Shown here: piece after piece, positions 12,025 to 25,056 of the stretch | Layout: each line of letters starts with the position of its first letter | Numbering within the stretch: the first letter of the stretch is position 1 | From: Chamaelirium japonicum | Lineage: Eukaryota; Streptophyta; Magnoliopsida; Liliales; Melanthiaceae | Reading direction: 5' to 3' | Length of the DNA: 64,000 bases | Assembly (NCBI GenBank): GCA_947650365.1 | Contig: OX393551.1 | Coordinates: forward strand, 89,440,697 to 89,504,696 | Made by a program: the position numbers and the translations under genes | Notes under the pieces: generated by a model | Seen by the model: the letters and a program-made list of their open reading frames with translations, nothing else | Databases searched by the model: none | What the model was told of the DNA's origin: nothing

Positions 12025-12869
12025 CACACACATACGGACGGTTGTGAGTAAGTAGTCTACAAAATTGATAGATCGAATGGCTTGAGGGATAAGAGGATTG
12101 CGATGTGTTTGATACGTACTATTAGATTGGATGGGTAATTTGTCTTTGTACGATTTTTGCTATGACAGGGTTGTAACTAACCCAAGCAGCCATAAAATGT
12201 TATATAGATTATAGATAGATTAGGGATGAGCTTGGTTGATACTCTGGCATGCCCTGAAGTCATAAGACTCTGGCATGCCCTGAAGTCATAAGATTCCATA
12301 GCAAATAAGGTTGCACTCATCGGTGGCATGGAGGGGTTTGGTCCAACAACTCGTCCTTGATTACCTAATCCATTTTATTAAAAACTCCTTAATTAAGAGG
12401 AGTTGGACTCTCCCCCATTTTAAAATTTAAAACATATAAAAAGAAACCAAAACAAAAGGTTAATGTCTATCGATCTTGTGTTCAGATTAACAAATTGACC
12501 CCGTCTCTATGTGACAATTTACACCCTGCCCCTTGTAATCTATAGGATAACCCCCCCAATTTGAATATAGAGAAGAGAAATGTTATTAAGTCCGAAGGTT
12601 TTTCTGATTCCGCTCACCCGATTGAGGTCGTAACATGCAACTGGTGGTGTAAAAGATTTAAATATTGATAGTGGGTTTCAGTCATCAGTTAAATGTTGAC
12701 TAATCAATCAGGCTGGCGGAATCGCAAAAAATCTTCCGACTGAATAACATTTCTCTTAAATATATAGTTTTAGGTTACTTTTTTTACGCACAAACAATTA
12801 GTATGGAAGTTCAAATAAAGAGGTTTTTTTTCTGAAAAAGGGATTGCAGTGAAGCCCCTCTGCCAACTT

Positions 12870-12900
<31 letters not shown>

Positions 12901-13183
12901 GATGGGGTGAAGATTTTTGCACTTTTACTTGGGCAAGGCCCCTCCCTCGCTCACCCACCGATGACAGCGACTGTGTGTCTCATACAAGTCTATGTCTAAC
13001 CGGTGCAGAAACGCTACGCATCGGGACACTTTGTGCGAGGGGTTTCCTTTCTAATTGTTTAAACAAAGTAATAAAGATTCTGTAGTAAGTCTAGTCCCCA
13101 ATTGTTACGTCACGACACCAACTCGATTTTTGCCATTCATATCTTCAAACGAAATCTTTTGTAATCACAATCAGTTGTGAGTG
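12025..13183. other. Intergenic, no gene seen
   Basis: AT-rich intergenic DNA. It contains a perfect 26-bp tandem duplication at 12241-12292 and a (GA)n tract at 12870-12897. No ORF looks like a protein and no RNA gene was recognised. Confidence 0.6.
12241..12292. repeat. Perfect 26-bp tandem duplication
   Basis: Two identical 26-bp copies lie head to tail (12241-12266 and 12267-12292), each beginning ACTCTGGCATGCCCTGAAGT. There is no coding context. It is probably a recent replication slip. Confidence 0.9.
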
Positions 13184-13348
13184 ACTTTTTTTTTTTTTCT
13201 TCTTCTTCAGATCTGTGGGTGTCCCCAATCCGTTTGGCAATTCCCACTTCGCCCTTGGGTAAATAGAGGGAAGAAGGAGTCTGAACCCACAACCTCCTCA
13301 CCAAAGCATCGATGAGTTGCTTTGCCAACTCTCCTATCCCCTAGTGGG
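13184..13348 (-). mobile_element. tRNA-derived SINE
   Basis: Read on the minus strand, the unit starts at 13348. It has a box A-like motif (TAGGAGAGTTGG, 13325-13336) and a box B-like motif (GGTTGTGGGTTCAGACTCC, 13276-13294), then a short body, and ends in GAAGAAGAAG plus an A run (13186-13210). Near-identical flanks TGTGAGTG at 13176-13183 and 13349-13356 fit a short target duplication. Length and layout suit a plant SINE. Pol III boxes were judged by eye. Confidence 0.6.
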
Positions 13349-13942
13349 TGTGAGTGTGAGTTTTTCGGATCAAGTTTAATAGAGACCATCTTTTATGGAA
13401 CAATTTCAAGATAGTTTTGCTCTTCTAGAGAGAAAAGAGTGTGGTGTGTTAGACCCCCATATTCATGTGTGGTGTGTTACCCATATTCATGCCTGCTTCT
13501 TCATGACCAAGTCATCTAGAAAAAAAATTTGACAATATGCTTTGACGACGGGTGACTATGATCAACCAGTGGCATTGCACCACATACACTACACAAGGTT
13601 AAGGATATAACTTAAAGAAGCTAAGAAGATAATTTTTATTGGGTTTCAAATTACCTCCTTATCCTTATATGGTGGATGTGGCACTATGACACTGGTCGGT
13701 CATAATTATCGATGGTCAAATTTTTGGCCAGATCATTTAACTCCCTATCTCATTTTCTAAGCGTTGATTTCTGCCCATTAATCAAAATTAATTGAACACA
13801 ACTCCCCATTTTTCGTCATTATCTTTAATGTCTCCATCCAACCTACACATATTTCTTGTTTTATAAGGACTGTTTCATGCCTTGACTCTCGCATTACACA
13901 CACCTTCCCTCCCACCCTCTCCTAACCACCAACACCCTCCCT
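13349..13942. other. Upstream region of the germin-like gene
   Basis: No coding sequence. The last 150 bp become C/T-rich toward the TATA box. No transposon junction was found between the SINE and the gene. Confidence 0.5.
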
Positions 13943-13949
13943 TATAAAT
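13943..13949 (+). promoter_or_regulatory. TATA box of the germin-like gene
   Basis: TATAAAT lies 92-98 bp upstream of the start codon at 14041, in a pyrimidine-rich context, a normal plant core-promoter spacing. It implies a leader of about 60-70 nt. Confidence 0.65.
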
Positions 13950-14040
13950 TCCCATCTCTCCTTTTGCTAAATCCATCCCCCTCCACACCAAAAAAAAAAA
14001 AGAGAAGTCAAGCCTCCCCCATAAGTCAAGAAACCCCAAG

Positions 14041-14810
14041 ATGAACTACACCCCCCTCCTCCTCCTCCTCCTCCTCCTCTCCCCTGCTCTCGCCGCCGAT
14101 CCAGACATGCTCCAAGATCTCTGCGTCGCTGATCTGAGCTCAAGTAAGTACTCCACCGCATTCCTTTCTCTCCCGGCATCAATTTTTGTTGAGCTCAGCT
14201 CATTGGTCATTTGACCCAAATATCTCTTTAATTCTTTTTTGTTTCTTTCTTGCACTTGTGAGCAGAGGTGGTGGTGAACGGGTTCGTGTGCAAGCCGGCG
14301 GCGACGGTGAACGCAACCGACTTCTCCTCCATGATCCTGGCGAAGCCGGGCGCCACCAACAACACGATGGGCTCCCTGGTGACGGCGGCCAACGTGGAGA
14401 AGGTCCCGGGGCTCAACACCCTCGGTGTCTCCATGTCCCGCATCGACTACGCCCCCGGCGGGCTCAACCCGCCGCACATCCACCCCCGCGCCACCGAGAT
14501 GGTCTTTGTCCTCGAGGGCGCCCTGGAAGTCGGCTTCATCACCACAGCCAACAAGCTCATCTCCAAGACCATCACCAAGGGCGAGGTCTTCATCTTCCCC
14601 CGTGGCCTCGTCCATTTCCAGAAGAACAACGGCGCCGTCCCCGCCGCCGTCATCGCCGGCTTCAACAGCCAGCTCCCGGGAACCCAGGTCATCGCCGCCA
14701 CCCTCTTCGGCGCCACACCGCCGGTGCCCGACGGCGTGCTCACCAAGGCCTTCCAGATCGGCACCAAGGAGGTGGAGAAGATCAAGTCCCGGTTCGCGCC
14801 CACGAGTTAA
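14041..14810 (+). CDS. Germin-like protein (secreted cupin), two exons
   Basis: Exon 1 is 14041-14143, the intron 14144-14265 (GTAAGT...GCAG, 122 bp), exon 2 14266-14810; product 215 residues, the usual size. Germin-like proteins are secreted manganese-binding cupins of the cell wall; known members act as superoxide dismutase or oxalate oxidase, and the activity here cannot be told from sequence. Residues 1-19 form a signal peptide with eight leucines in a row. Cys28 and Cys43 are placed for the conserved disulfide. Metal ligands His105, His107 and Glu112 lie in PPHIHPRATE, and His151 in PRGLVHFQ. Asn50 and Asn66 are possible glycosylation sites. Exon 2 is strongly GC-rich at third positions. 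No stop or frameshift is seen, so the gene looks functional. The subfamily is not assigned. Confidence 0.95.
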
Positions 14811-15010
14811 AAGCCCACCTCGATCATTCAGGCCTGGCCTTTGTAATCAATCGTGTATTCTCATTTATTTGCTCTGTCTGTGTTTGCTTCTACTTTCTAG
14901 TTCATTCGGGAGGACCTTGATTTGTTTGAGGGTGGAAGGAAGGAAGGCCAGGGGAGTGTAATAATAATTTGATGAGCCCCGCGGGGCAGCATACCGTTTG
15001 TTTATTCTAC
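14811..15010 (+). other. 3' UTR and polyadenylation region of the germin-like gene
   Basis: The stretch after the stop codon is T-rich, with AATAAT-like signals at about 14959-14966 and TTGTTTATT further on. No exact cleavage site can be set. Confidence 0.45.
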
Positions 15011-16756
15011 ATTCAATCAATCATTTTCTTAATAATCGGTGGATGTCGCCTCCAGTCTACAGCAGACCTGTTCAGTAAGTCCTTGTGAGAGAGGGTGAGA
15101 GAGTTGAGCCCAGGGAGCAGGGGGGCGCACCTAATAGTGGGCACTAACCAGATAGATATTCCCTTGTCTGCATCTCATGCCCATCACCCACCAACTTCAC
15201 TTTGTCATCAAGTCATCCCAATAAAAACATATATACCAAAAGCATGGGCTTCGCTATTAATTATACTTAGCTTAAAACAGAGGTTTTCACCCAATGGCAT
15301 GTTGATTGCACAACCATCCACTCATCACTAAATACAACACCCAAACACCTATAGAAATTAGGTATCCATGCGATACTCACACCAAAAATGTCGGGGTAGA
15401 ACACCAATGCAGCTACTAAAGCTGTTGAGAAAGTGATGGGCTGTAAAGACCAAAATCAAAAGAGAAAGCTTAGGCTTGAATCACGTATGCGATGCGCTTT
15501 CCTTCTACCGTTTATTCGCTCCCCTCTCAATTCTTTGAGAATGCTAACGGGTTACTTGTTGGCGCGGAATACCTCAGACGAGGTCTCGATCCACTGCCTC
15601 ACGCTCGCGGAAGCGATCTAGGGTTTTCGGATCTTCGACGATCCGAAGAGAATGATCGAATCCATCGACAACGATCCACGATCACAGAGAAACAAATAGC
15701 AAACAAAACAATCCACACGACACAAAGGGATTTGTTCACGCAGTTCGTAAATCCCTGCCTCTGCGGGTGTCGGTCACCGTCCTGGAGCAATGGAATTAGA
15801 ACTCAAGAGTTTACAACCCTCTTCTTCTTCCTCGCCATTACCGGATCTCAAGGAGATGAATCTCCTATCTTTGTCACGCCCCAGAAATCTGAAGATCGAT
15901 CCCTGGGGTGTGAGGTGAGAAAAAGATGAGATTTTGGGTCTGGTCAATTCACTACACCAATTAGTGTTCTCATAGATCTTCTTGTACACTCTCATATGAA
16001 AAAGAAAGAGGAGGGAGAAACAAGATGTGAATCTTTTAAATTTGATTTTTTAAAAATATTTTTTTATTAAAAGCAAAGAAAGAGAAATTGTCAACTGAGA
16101 GAAGACATCATCAAGTTAGGATCAACCTTCAAGAGTCCTATCCTCTCGGTATGTGTGACCTATCAATGCCGCTACATACTGCCAGGAGACTCTCTGAGGG
16201 ATCACGTGGCTCAAGCCTCCGACGGCTAGCCAAGTAGTCTCACCCACTCCCTAACACTCGGTTGCACCGGTCTAGAGTTCCTATCTACCGAGTTAATCAA
16301 TTAGGTCATTTATATGTACTTATATTTTCATCATGATCTATCTTCGGCTTGGGGCCTTTAGGAGAGGCTACCCAAAAGAATTCAGTTGGAATCATTGCAA
16401 CTAACAACCACAATATACTAGCTAACTAATAACAACTCTTATTTCAACACAATTATAATATCTGAGGAGAAAAGACTACAAGACTAACGTACTAAGCGAA
16501 AAGGCAAAGCTGCAACTCTAACTCTGCCTCTGGACTCCTACTGCTACTCCTGAGCCTCCAAACCTGCAACTAAGTCTACTCGTGGGAAAGAGTAGACCCC
16601 AATAGGAAATTGAAATATTAGCCAAATTAATGGCTAGTGACATCCTAATAGTCCTTAATACTATGATATAACCGATCTAATTGAATTAAATTTAGAAATT
16701 CTAGTACGTATTATTAATATTTACAGAAGGACAACCTAATCTTACCAGTAGTCTAT
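15011..16756. other. Intergenic with transposon remnants
   Basis: No gene is supported. Bases 15480-16010 resemble a decayed retrotransposon LTR: they contain TTCACGCAGTTCG and a CTCTGCGGGTGTCGG segment of the kind found in plant copia LTRs. Bases 16120-16330 look repeat-derived too. The open frames (for example 15492-15929) match no protein family I know. Confidence 0.4.
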
Positions 16757-19023
16757 TGTTGGAATTGGTGAGGTCTATAGCTTGTAAAAACCTATAATTT
16801 AGCTGTGTATGGTTGATAGCTTAGGATTGCATCTTGGTATATACTTTAGTACGTGTTCTGATTACAGAACAGAGAGCCATGGTTATATAGTAATCCACTT
16901 GAGTGGGAGACTCAATGGACTAGTTCCATATAACCTAAATACATCTGCAGCTCTGATTAGGGTTGGTCGGCCTATCAGGATAAGCTGTTGGGATGACAAA
17001 ACATGGGTTTCTCCATCATGATCATTACCAGGCATAGTGTTTATGGCCGAACGGAACCAACACGGTCCACAGATCTGTGAGCAGACACCAGTGCACTAAG
17101 CCGTATTTCTGTTTAGGGTAAAACGATCCTAAACTCTGAAAAATCATGTCTGGTGGGCTAACCAGTTGAGTGATGCCTTGGCGCACCAATGTGTGAGAAT
17201 CTAGTTACGTGACCCAAAACCACGGTGTACTGGGTTACTCGGCTGGCGTCGCATCAACGTGCCACTCCTGTAGGCCATCCATACCCCTAACGGAAGGTTC
17301 GTTCCTTGGTCTAACCTACGTTGTATTAAACCCTGGCCAGGTGGTCATTAGTTGGACTGTTGACCGGATTTGGTTACTCGTTAGGGTAATCAAAGGTTCG
17401 ATGTACGTGGTTAACCTGGAAGGAACCGAGTCATATGAGCACTCAAGTCTGACGGTATTCTTCATTGCTCAGGTTACATCATGGCACCAGGTGGAGGGAC
17501 AACAGGTTTACCACTATTAAGCGGAGAGTAGAGGTATGCGAAGAATATAGTAAGTCTCGGGAAATTGGAGTGCAACCTGCATCGCACTCTGGGTGGCTAC
17601 GTAAGTTAATTCGAACTTAGAGGGTCGATGGTACACTAGGGTAGTGTATTGATCGTGTCCAAATTAGAAGCCATGAACCCTGATCCCTGAAGGTTCCACC
17701 TTATCCATATGATGTATTGTCCTTGAACCATCTTCTCGAAACACAGGATACAGTTAGAGGAAGCAAGAAGTCCAAACCTACGCTCCATGAGTGCTTCGCA
17801 TTAGTGCACGGTTGATGCGTAATTACGTGTGTGTACTAAAGAAAAATCCTAGGTTAGTACAAAGATGCATGACATAAGTGGACTCCGTCAGATGGGTGCG
17901 ATGTACCGGGACATGTTGCGAGTCGACTAGTTAACTTTACTAGGGGTACCCTATGGGCACCTCAGAGAATAGTGAAATCACTAGTGCACTTCACTTATGT
18001 GTGCCTTACAAAGTCTCGTACACGAGGGATGGCCAACTAGTGATATAGGGGCATTTTTGTTAAACCAAGCTCCACTATGCACAAAGGGGGTCAGCCCTAG
18101 GTGTTGGGAGACTGGTCAAGGCTGCCTCCTTGTTGCCTCCAATAAAGGGGCCGGTCATATGAGACAGAAAGTGGGCTGGTTTTGACCGTTTTCCAAACTA
18201 AGGAAGAGATAGAGATAAAGATAAAGTGAGAGGTTTGAATGGGTCAACCTTATCCGTTAGGAGCATAATCCAAAGGATAAGGCAACCCTATATAAGAGTA
18301 AGGGGAGAGAGAGATACCGGCCATGCCATTAGGGGAAACCCTAGCCGCCCCACTCTCTTCTACTCTCCTCTTCTCTCTCGTCTCTTTCCCTCGCTTGCGC
18401 CATTGGATGGCGACTCGTTTTCCTTGCATGGTGTTTCATAGAAGGAGAAGGCTCGTCATATAGAGGCACTCAGAGATCCATTGATGAGGTGCCTTACATC
18501 GTGCGAGATCGGGTGAGCTAAAAGATGCTTCCCGTAATCTTTTACTATCCATATTTTGCACAAAAGATCAGTGATGTTTCTACGATTGTAGGAGTTAGAG
18601 AACTCCAAATGATTTGAAGCCACTTGCAAAAGTTGTGTCTCAAAGTTCTCTAGCTGCAGTTCAAATTTTATCCTAATCAGAGTTCGGAGCAAAAGGTTAT
18701 GGCCATTACACCAAAAGTATATCGAGCAGATCCGAGGCCATCTCTATCGACAAAGAAGAAATTTATCGCGGTAAAAGAATCCGCACGGAGGTATGATCTC
18801 TATCATGTAGATCTAGCATAGAGATAGAATATGCATACATGCTAGATTATTCTTTTCTCTAGATCGATGTTAGGGGGTTGAGTAGTTGCCATGCTAGATT
18901 CCTACACACACGTGTAGATCGTTTCGATAAAAATTTTGATATGTAACGCACACCATCCCTGCAGGTCTTTAGACCTACCCTTTGCTTCCGTTGTGGGCCT
19001 TTACCATGGATTTATTTCCAATA
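16757..19023 (+). repeat. Copia element C2: 5' LTR
   Basis: This 2267-bp LTR is in plus orientation, beginning TGTTGGAATTGG and ending TTTATTTCCAATA. It is related over its length to the C0 and C1 LTRs. The TATA box is CCCTATATAAG at about 18286-18296. It is followed at 19026-19038 by TGGTATCAGAGCC, the initiator-tRNA primer-binding site. The base before the LTR begins ordinary DNA; TCTAT (16752-16756) should be the target copy, with its partner outside the window. Confidence 0.9.
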
Positions 19024-22000
19024 ATTGGTATCAGAGCCATGCTAGTGGTGTGCATTTTATATTTTTTATGAAACCATCATGTGCGTACATGATTAGTATG
19101 TGTCGTCATCGGGGTTCTACAAGTAAATCATGCATATAGAATATATTGTAATGTCTATGAATTGTTCTTGCAGGATGTCGCTTTAAAATAATCTAGATAT
19201 GTAATTGCTTACTACCAAGGGTCGGACCCCATTCTAGTAAATTGTCTGGATGTGTTTTCTTTTGTGTGTGGATAGGTTTTAGAGCCATAGTCGGGCAAGT
19301 GGTGAAGGTTGACCACCCTTGATTCCTAGGCTTTATGTTAGGTTTGTTTTTCTTTTCTTTCTAGGAAATTATATATGAGCGAGCACTTGCTCAAAGTGTA
19401 TGTCTTTTTTGGTTACAGATTAAAAAGGAGGACTTACCGCGGAGATCCACTACCGGGAGGAAGAGCGAAACCTTGGAGGACAATGTTGATCCGACGAAAC
19501 GTACACAATGATAGAAAAGAACAAAGTCATCAAGAGATCGTATACAGAGGTTTGCACCGGATGGAGGAACCTAGTGAAAGAGATAAAGAGCCTACGTTGT
19601 ACCAATCAGGTTCATGGGTCGAACCCTAAACTTGATTCAGTTGTATGATTATTTCTTTCAGTAGTTCTTTATATCTCTGTACAGAACCCCGATATGATAA
19701 TTTGATTATCTGTGTTTTAGAGGGATGCCCTTTCCCCTCGGGTATAAGCGACCTTATTAGGATAGGATTCCACTAGTGATGCCTATTATTTAATTGATCA
19801 TTGATGATAGCATGAATTCCTCATATTTGATTATATCACTATTAGGTCAACACTCGTTTAATCAGGTATGCCTATTTGGCCAGCATCGAAACCTAGAATG
19901 AGTTAGAATTCTACTATGACATCAATCGTCAACTTTATAAACAAGGCACCATAGTAGTGGGAGACCTTTCCTGTCAGTCTGACCTTAGGCTAGGCTCTAA
20001 GGCATTAGCATAATAGCCCGGTTTGTGAAGAATCGACGTTCGTTCTTGGGATATATAATGTAACCCTCTAGTGGAGAAATCAACTTGAGGCAGGGACTAT
20101 GATATTCCGAGATCGATTAATGCTTCGCGAAAGGCTTAAAACAGTAGTGGGAGTACGGTATGACCAAGGTCTAGTATATAGGTTGCCATAACCTTAGTGT
20201 ACACTCATACTTGTATAAAATAACCCTCAACTCTAATAAGGGATGTATAAGAGGACTTATCAAAATCCTTTGGCCTCCATAACTAATTAATTTGTGTCTG
20301 GGTGGAAGGGCATAGCTCGACACCCCCTAGGATAAGGGTTATGTTTTTTTATACCAGATGATTTAACGGTCTCCTTCGGGATATGGCAGTTACTAGGCAA
20401 GGATTGAAGGGCTTTTTATCTCACCCTAGTGGGGGCTGCATGAACTCCTGTGTTGTAATTGTTTAGGTTTGTGGGTAAGCATCCGAAGTGCACATGAGGC
20501 TTCCGATGCGTCGTATGGGGATCACGTGGCACTGGCCAAAATATAGCCATGGTCCATTAAAGTCCTTTGTTGGCAAATTTGGATAGGATCACGGGTGAGC
20601 GGATGACACTATACGACGCCCCCTAGGGCGGGTGTATCCAATTCCGAGATCTCACATATATAGTTAATTAATCCATAGAGGTGTCTTCGCTGTGAGGGTA
20701 GCTTTGGTATTTGAATATAATTAGCATGTTTTAAAAATCCTTGCCATATAATAAGTTTTTCTGTATTCTTTCATTCGACTATATAGTTCCCCTATCCGCT
20801 ATCCCATAAGAGAACTAGTTATCGGGTCTCTAGCTAAATAGAGCAGAAACGCTAACTGAACTTATACTTAGGATTATAAGCGTACATTGGCTTTAAATTT
20901 CAATATCCTTGAACTAGATCTAAATGGTCCAGATGCCACCAGGGCACTAAATAGGGCATATGATGACTAGTGGGAGTATGAGGAGATGTGCAAGTTCTGT
21001 GTCAAAGCAGTCTTGCTGACAACTCCTTAGAGGCAAGTCGGAGATATGTTAGGTCTTCTGAAATAAAGTTTTACTTGCATTGGATGTCTGAAAGGTGAAG
21101 TCAGTAGACTCATCGCTTTTCCATCAAGATACTTATCAGTACCGAGATGTCTGTGGGTATGCTTGTTCAGGAACACATACTTGAGTTCCAGATCGAACTA
21201 GATTCCAAAGATATGGTACTAGATGGCGAGGTGGTGGAAAACATTTGTCTTGCATCCTTATCTGGAACCTTTGAAGGTCTTGTTAGATACTTTTGCTTTA
21301 ATTAGCTAGAGATGACAAACGCATAACTTCTAAGGAGCTTTCCAGGAGACAAAGGATGAGTTCAAGATTAAAGGCAATTCCTTTAGTGCTTAACCTAGGT
21401 CTTCTCTAGAAGAGCCTAAGGGAGTAACGTATCAGAAGCCAAAACTATTCTAGTATAGAAACTAGTGTGGACTCCTAAGTTTGGTGACGTTAAGGACGGA
21501 AGTATTTCTGTTATAGCAAGTAGAGGGGGTACTGGAATTTTGTGTATGGCCTTAGGGTGTTATGGGTTAAGTCACGATCTAGTAGCAATTATTCTGCTTC
21601 TTGGAATGTGGACTTTGGGTCTACATGGATTCAAGGAAAGCAGAAGGCTACTTTATAGTGAAGTAATCCTAACATAGATACTGATGCTATAAGTCATGCG
21701 GAAGCTGTTAGATATTATTGTCTTAGTTTTTCCAAAACATTGGTTTTGATCTTTAGAGATTTAGTTCTGATTCCTCCTTGGTAAATGAAGTTTTTAGTTT
21801 TAGACAGCACTGTAGGTATGTTTCTCAAACTAAAAGGATATCTTCATTGCACGGAGAATAGTTCAGAATAATATCTTTGTGTTTAATTCTAATTCGGAAA
21901 TAGATTTCATGATAGCTAAATCGTCTAATTTATCTAAATCATTTGGAGAAGCTAATCCATTTGTGACCCCTCTGATTTATATATTTTACCTTAGATAAAT

Positions 22001-24232
22001 TCTGAGGTAACAGAAGGTCGAGTTTCTATTCACAGATTCGTCGGAGATCCTTCTAACCTATGAGTGTTATCTAGAAAGTTGAATAACTAAAAGGGTAACT
22101 AAGATATTGGTGTTAGTTAATTTTGACGTCTATGATTCCAAGAACGTCCAAACAATAGGAGACTCTTCGATTTAATCAAAGGAATGAGTCCCTATCGAAT
22201 GGATTCCATAGGGTCCTAAGGGAGCATGAGATTGTCTCCCAGTTAAGTTCTCCAAAGATGACACGTCAGAATGAAGTCTCCGAGAGAAGGAATCAGACCC
22301 TGTTTGACATGGTCCGTAGTATGATGAATATTGCCAAGTATACTACCCACCTTCTGGTGGGGTTGTACCTTAAACAGTAGCTTATATCTGAAACTATCTC
22401 TCATCTAGATCAGTACCTCAGACCTATAGAGAGCTATGGTCTAAGCGAAAGCTGACACTATAGTGTCTCGAGATATAGGATTGTCCTGCACTTGTATGAA
22501 AGGACAAGCGGGATGAGATGGAGATAAAGTTCCAGGTATATCTATTTGTAGGTTACCCCAAGGAGGCATACGGTGGACTATTCTATGATCGTGAGGTTTG
22601 GAAGGTAGTCATTTCTATGAATACTATTTACCTAGACCATGATTATATTATAGACCATAAGTTTACCAGTAAGATAGTTCTGGGTGAACTACTAGGTACT
22701 GGTAGAGAGTGCGCATCCAAAAGCATAGTGGGAGTAGATGGTACAAAAACTAGTATACCAGATACTGTAGAAATGATTCACTTTTGTACCACCACCACCT
22801 CATCATTGTAGGACCGTTAGAGCTCCTGATAGATACATGAAGAAACTTCGATAGTTAATCCAGAGTTTCAGGAGGATGATCCCTAGAGCTACGATGAAGT
22901 AGTGGGAGCTTCTGATAGCTATGACTGGCAAAAGACTATAGAAGCAAGCTTGCATCAATATCCCTTGGAACAGTCTCGACTCTTATTACACTATCACCCT
23001 TTTGGGTGTAGGGGGTGTATAAGAAAAAGACCCGATGTTCTTGTTAAGACTTAAGTAGCTAGATTAGTTGCCAAGAGAGAAGGGATTGACTATGTCAAAA
23101 CCTTCTCACCGGTAGCTATGTCTAAGTCTGTTTCAGATCCTCTTAATCTATCACAGCCTATTATAATTGGAAGATCTAGTAGATGGATATCAAGACAGTT
23201 ATTCCCTAATGGGGATTTGGAAAAGGACATGTGTATGATGCAGTCCTAGGCTTTGTGTCAACATATCAGAAAGATCCAGAGTGCAAGTTGTAAAGGTCCA
23301 TTCATGGACTAATGCATACATCCAAATTGGAATAGCTATTTTGATTAAGGGAATTCGCTCACATGGATTTGATAAAAATGAGGATAAACCAAGTGGGTAT
23401 AAGAAAGATGAAAGAGCTACAAGGGTATACTTAGTACTTTACGTTAATGATATTCTACTGATTGAAAATGATATAGGAATATTATTTACGGTAAATGTTT
23501 GTAGTCATCACAATTCGATGTGAAAGACCCTAGTGAGGCGAGCTTTGTTCTGGAAATCAAAGTAACTCGAGATCACTAGAGCAAGGTTCTATTGCTGTTA
23601 TAGGCTATGCATGAATATAAGACTCTAGCCAGATTCGATCTACGAGGCTGGATATCTATTGCGTAGCAGGAATAATGGGTCGGTTTTAGTTGAACTCGGG
23701 TCCAGGTCATTGGACTTATGTGAAAGGTATACTTAGAAGTCCTCATTAAATGAGGATTGAGAGTTAGCTTATACTTCATAGGTTCTGATATCGATTGGAC
23801 ACACAGGGTCTGACTTTGGTGTCAGATGTGCGTTCCAGATCGAGAACCAATTTCAGGAATTGTTTTTACCTTGGGATTAGAAGCGGTAGTTGGTAGATTG
23901 TGAAGAAAGAGTGAATCACAGACTCCACCATAATGATTGAGCACATTGATGCGTGCGAGGTAGTATACTAGGTGGTATGGCTCAGGAAGTTCTTGGAGAA
24001 CTTGGGACACATAAGGTTCAAGGAGCCTAGGCACCACCGTTAGAGGAAACCCATCAAGTACAAACTCTACTTGATCTGACAGTTTTAGGAGAAAATACAA
24101 GTAGCGGTACTGAGGTGGCATCTGTAGATAATGTTGCTAATTCCTTTAGGGAATTCCTATAAATGCTTTTGGGTAGTATGTAGAAGCTACGAAGCTCAAT
24201 ACCGTTTTTCCTCGTTAGACCTAATAGAAGAT
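19024..24232 (+). mobile_element. Copia element C2: internal region
   Basis: The internal region begins with the primer-binding site and a leader to about 20900 that matches C0, C1 and C4. A degraded gag-pol follows, ending just before the 3' LTR. No full-length frame survives. Order and spacing of the remnants match C1, so the element kept its size although its genes are dead. Confidence 0.85.
21140..23580 (+). pseudogene. C2 gag-pol remnant
   Basis: Recognisable pieces in order: a gag fragment near 21140-21360 (similar to 46351-46560 in C1, with the EFQIELDSKD motif), an integrase fragment near 22260-22360 (SERRNQTLFDMVRSMM), and reverse transcriptase at 23281-23580. The catalytic motif, normally YVDD, reads YVND here. 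Right after it the frame shifts between ...FTVNVC and QFDVKDPSEA. Both changes are also seen in C1, the substitution in a related form (YVNN). Many stop codons lie between the pieces. Confidence 0.8.
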
Positions 24233-25056
24233 TATTGAAATTGGTGTGGTCTACATCTCGTAAAAACCTATATTTTAGCTATGTATTGTTGATAGTCTAG
24301 GATTGTATCTTGGTACGTACCTAAGTACGTGTTCTGATTACATAACAGAGAGCCATGGTTATATGGTAATCCACTTGAGTGGGAGACTCAATGGACTGGT
24401 CTCATGTAACCTAAATATTTTGTATCTCTGATTAGGGTTGGTCACCCTATTAGGATAAGCTGTTGGGATAACAGAGCGTGGGTGTCTCCACTACGGTCAT
24501 TACCAGGCACGGTGTCTGTAGCCGAACGAAACCAACACGGTGCACAGATCTATGAGCAGATACCAGTATACTAAGCTATATTTCTGTATAGGGTAAAACG
24601 ATCCTAAACCCTAAGGAATCTTGTCTTGTGGGCTAACCGGCCAGTTGATTGGTGCTTTGGCGCACCAATGTGTGAGGGTCGAATTACATGACCCAAAACC
24701 ACAGTGTACTGGGTTACCCGAATGGTGTCGCATCAGCATGCCACTCTTGCAGGCCATCCATACCCCTAATGGGAGGTGCGTTCCTTGGTCTGACCTACGT
24801 TGTATTAAACCATAGCCAGGTGGTCATCAATTTGACTGTTGACCAGATCTGGTTACTCATTAAGGTAATCGGAGGTACGATGTACATGGTCAACCTGGAA
24901 GGAATCGAGTCATATGAGCACTCGAGTCTGGCGGTATTCTCCACTGCTCGAATTGCATCATGTCACTAAATGGAGGGATAGTAGGTTTACCACTACTAAG
25001 TAGAGAGCAGGAGTATGCGGAGAACATAGTAAGTCTAGTGGAATTGGAGTGCAGCC
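24233..25056 (+). repeat. Copia element C2: 3' LTR, first part
   Basis: It starts TATTGAAATTGG (drifted from TGTTGGAATTGG) and follows the first 820 bp of the C2 5' LTR. It is cut by a solo LTR after CAGCC (25052-25056). It continues at 27033. Confidence 0.85.

Noticed and set aside
14046-14961. Overlapping frames on both strands across the germin-like gene (for example 14186-14920 and 14425-14961)
   Set aside because: GC-rich shadow frames; only the spliced frame gives the conserved cupin motifs and a signal peptide.
15492-15929. 145-residue frame downstream of the germin-like gene
   Set aside because: It lies in LTR-like remnant sequence, has no recognisable domain and no promoter context.
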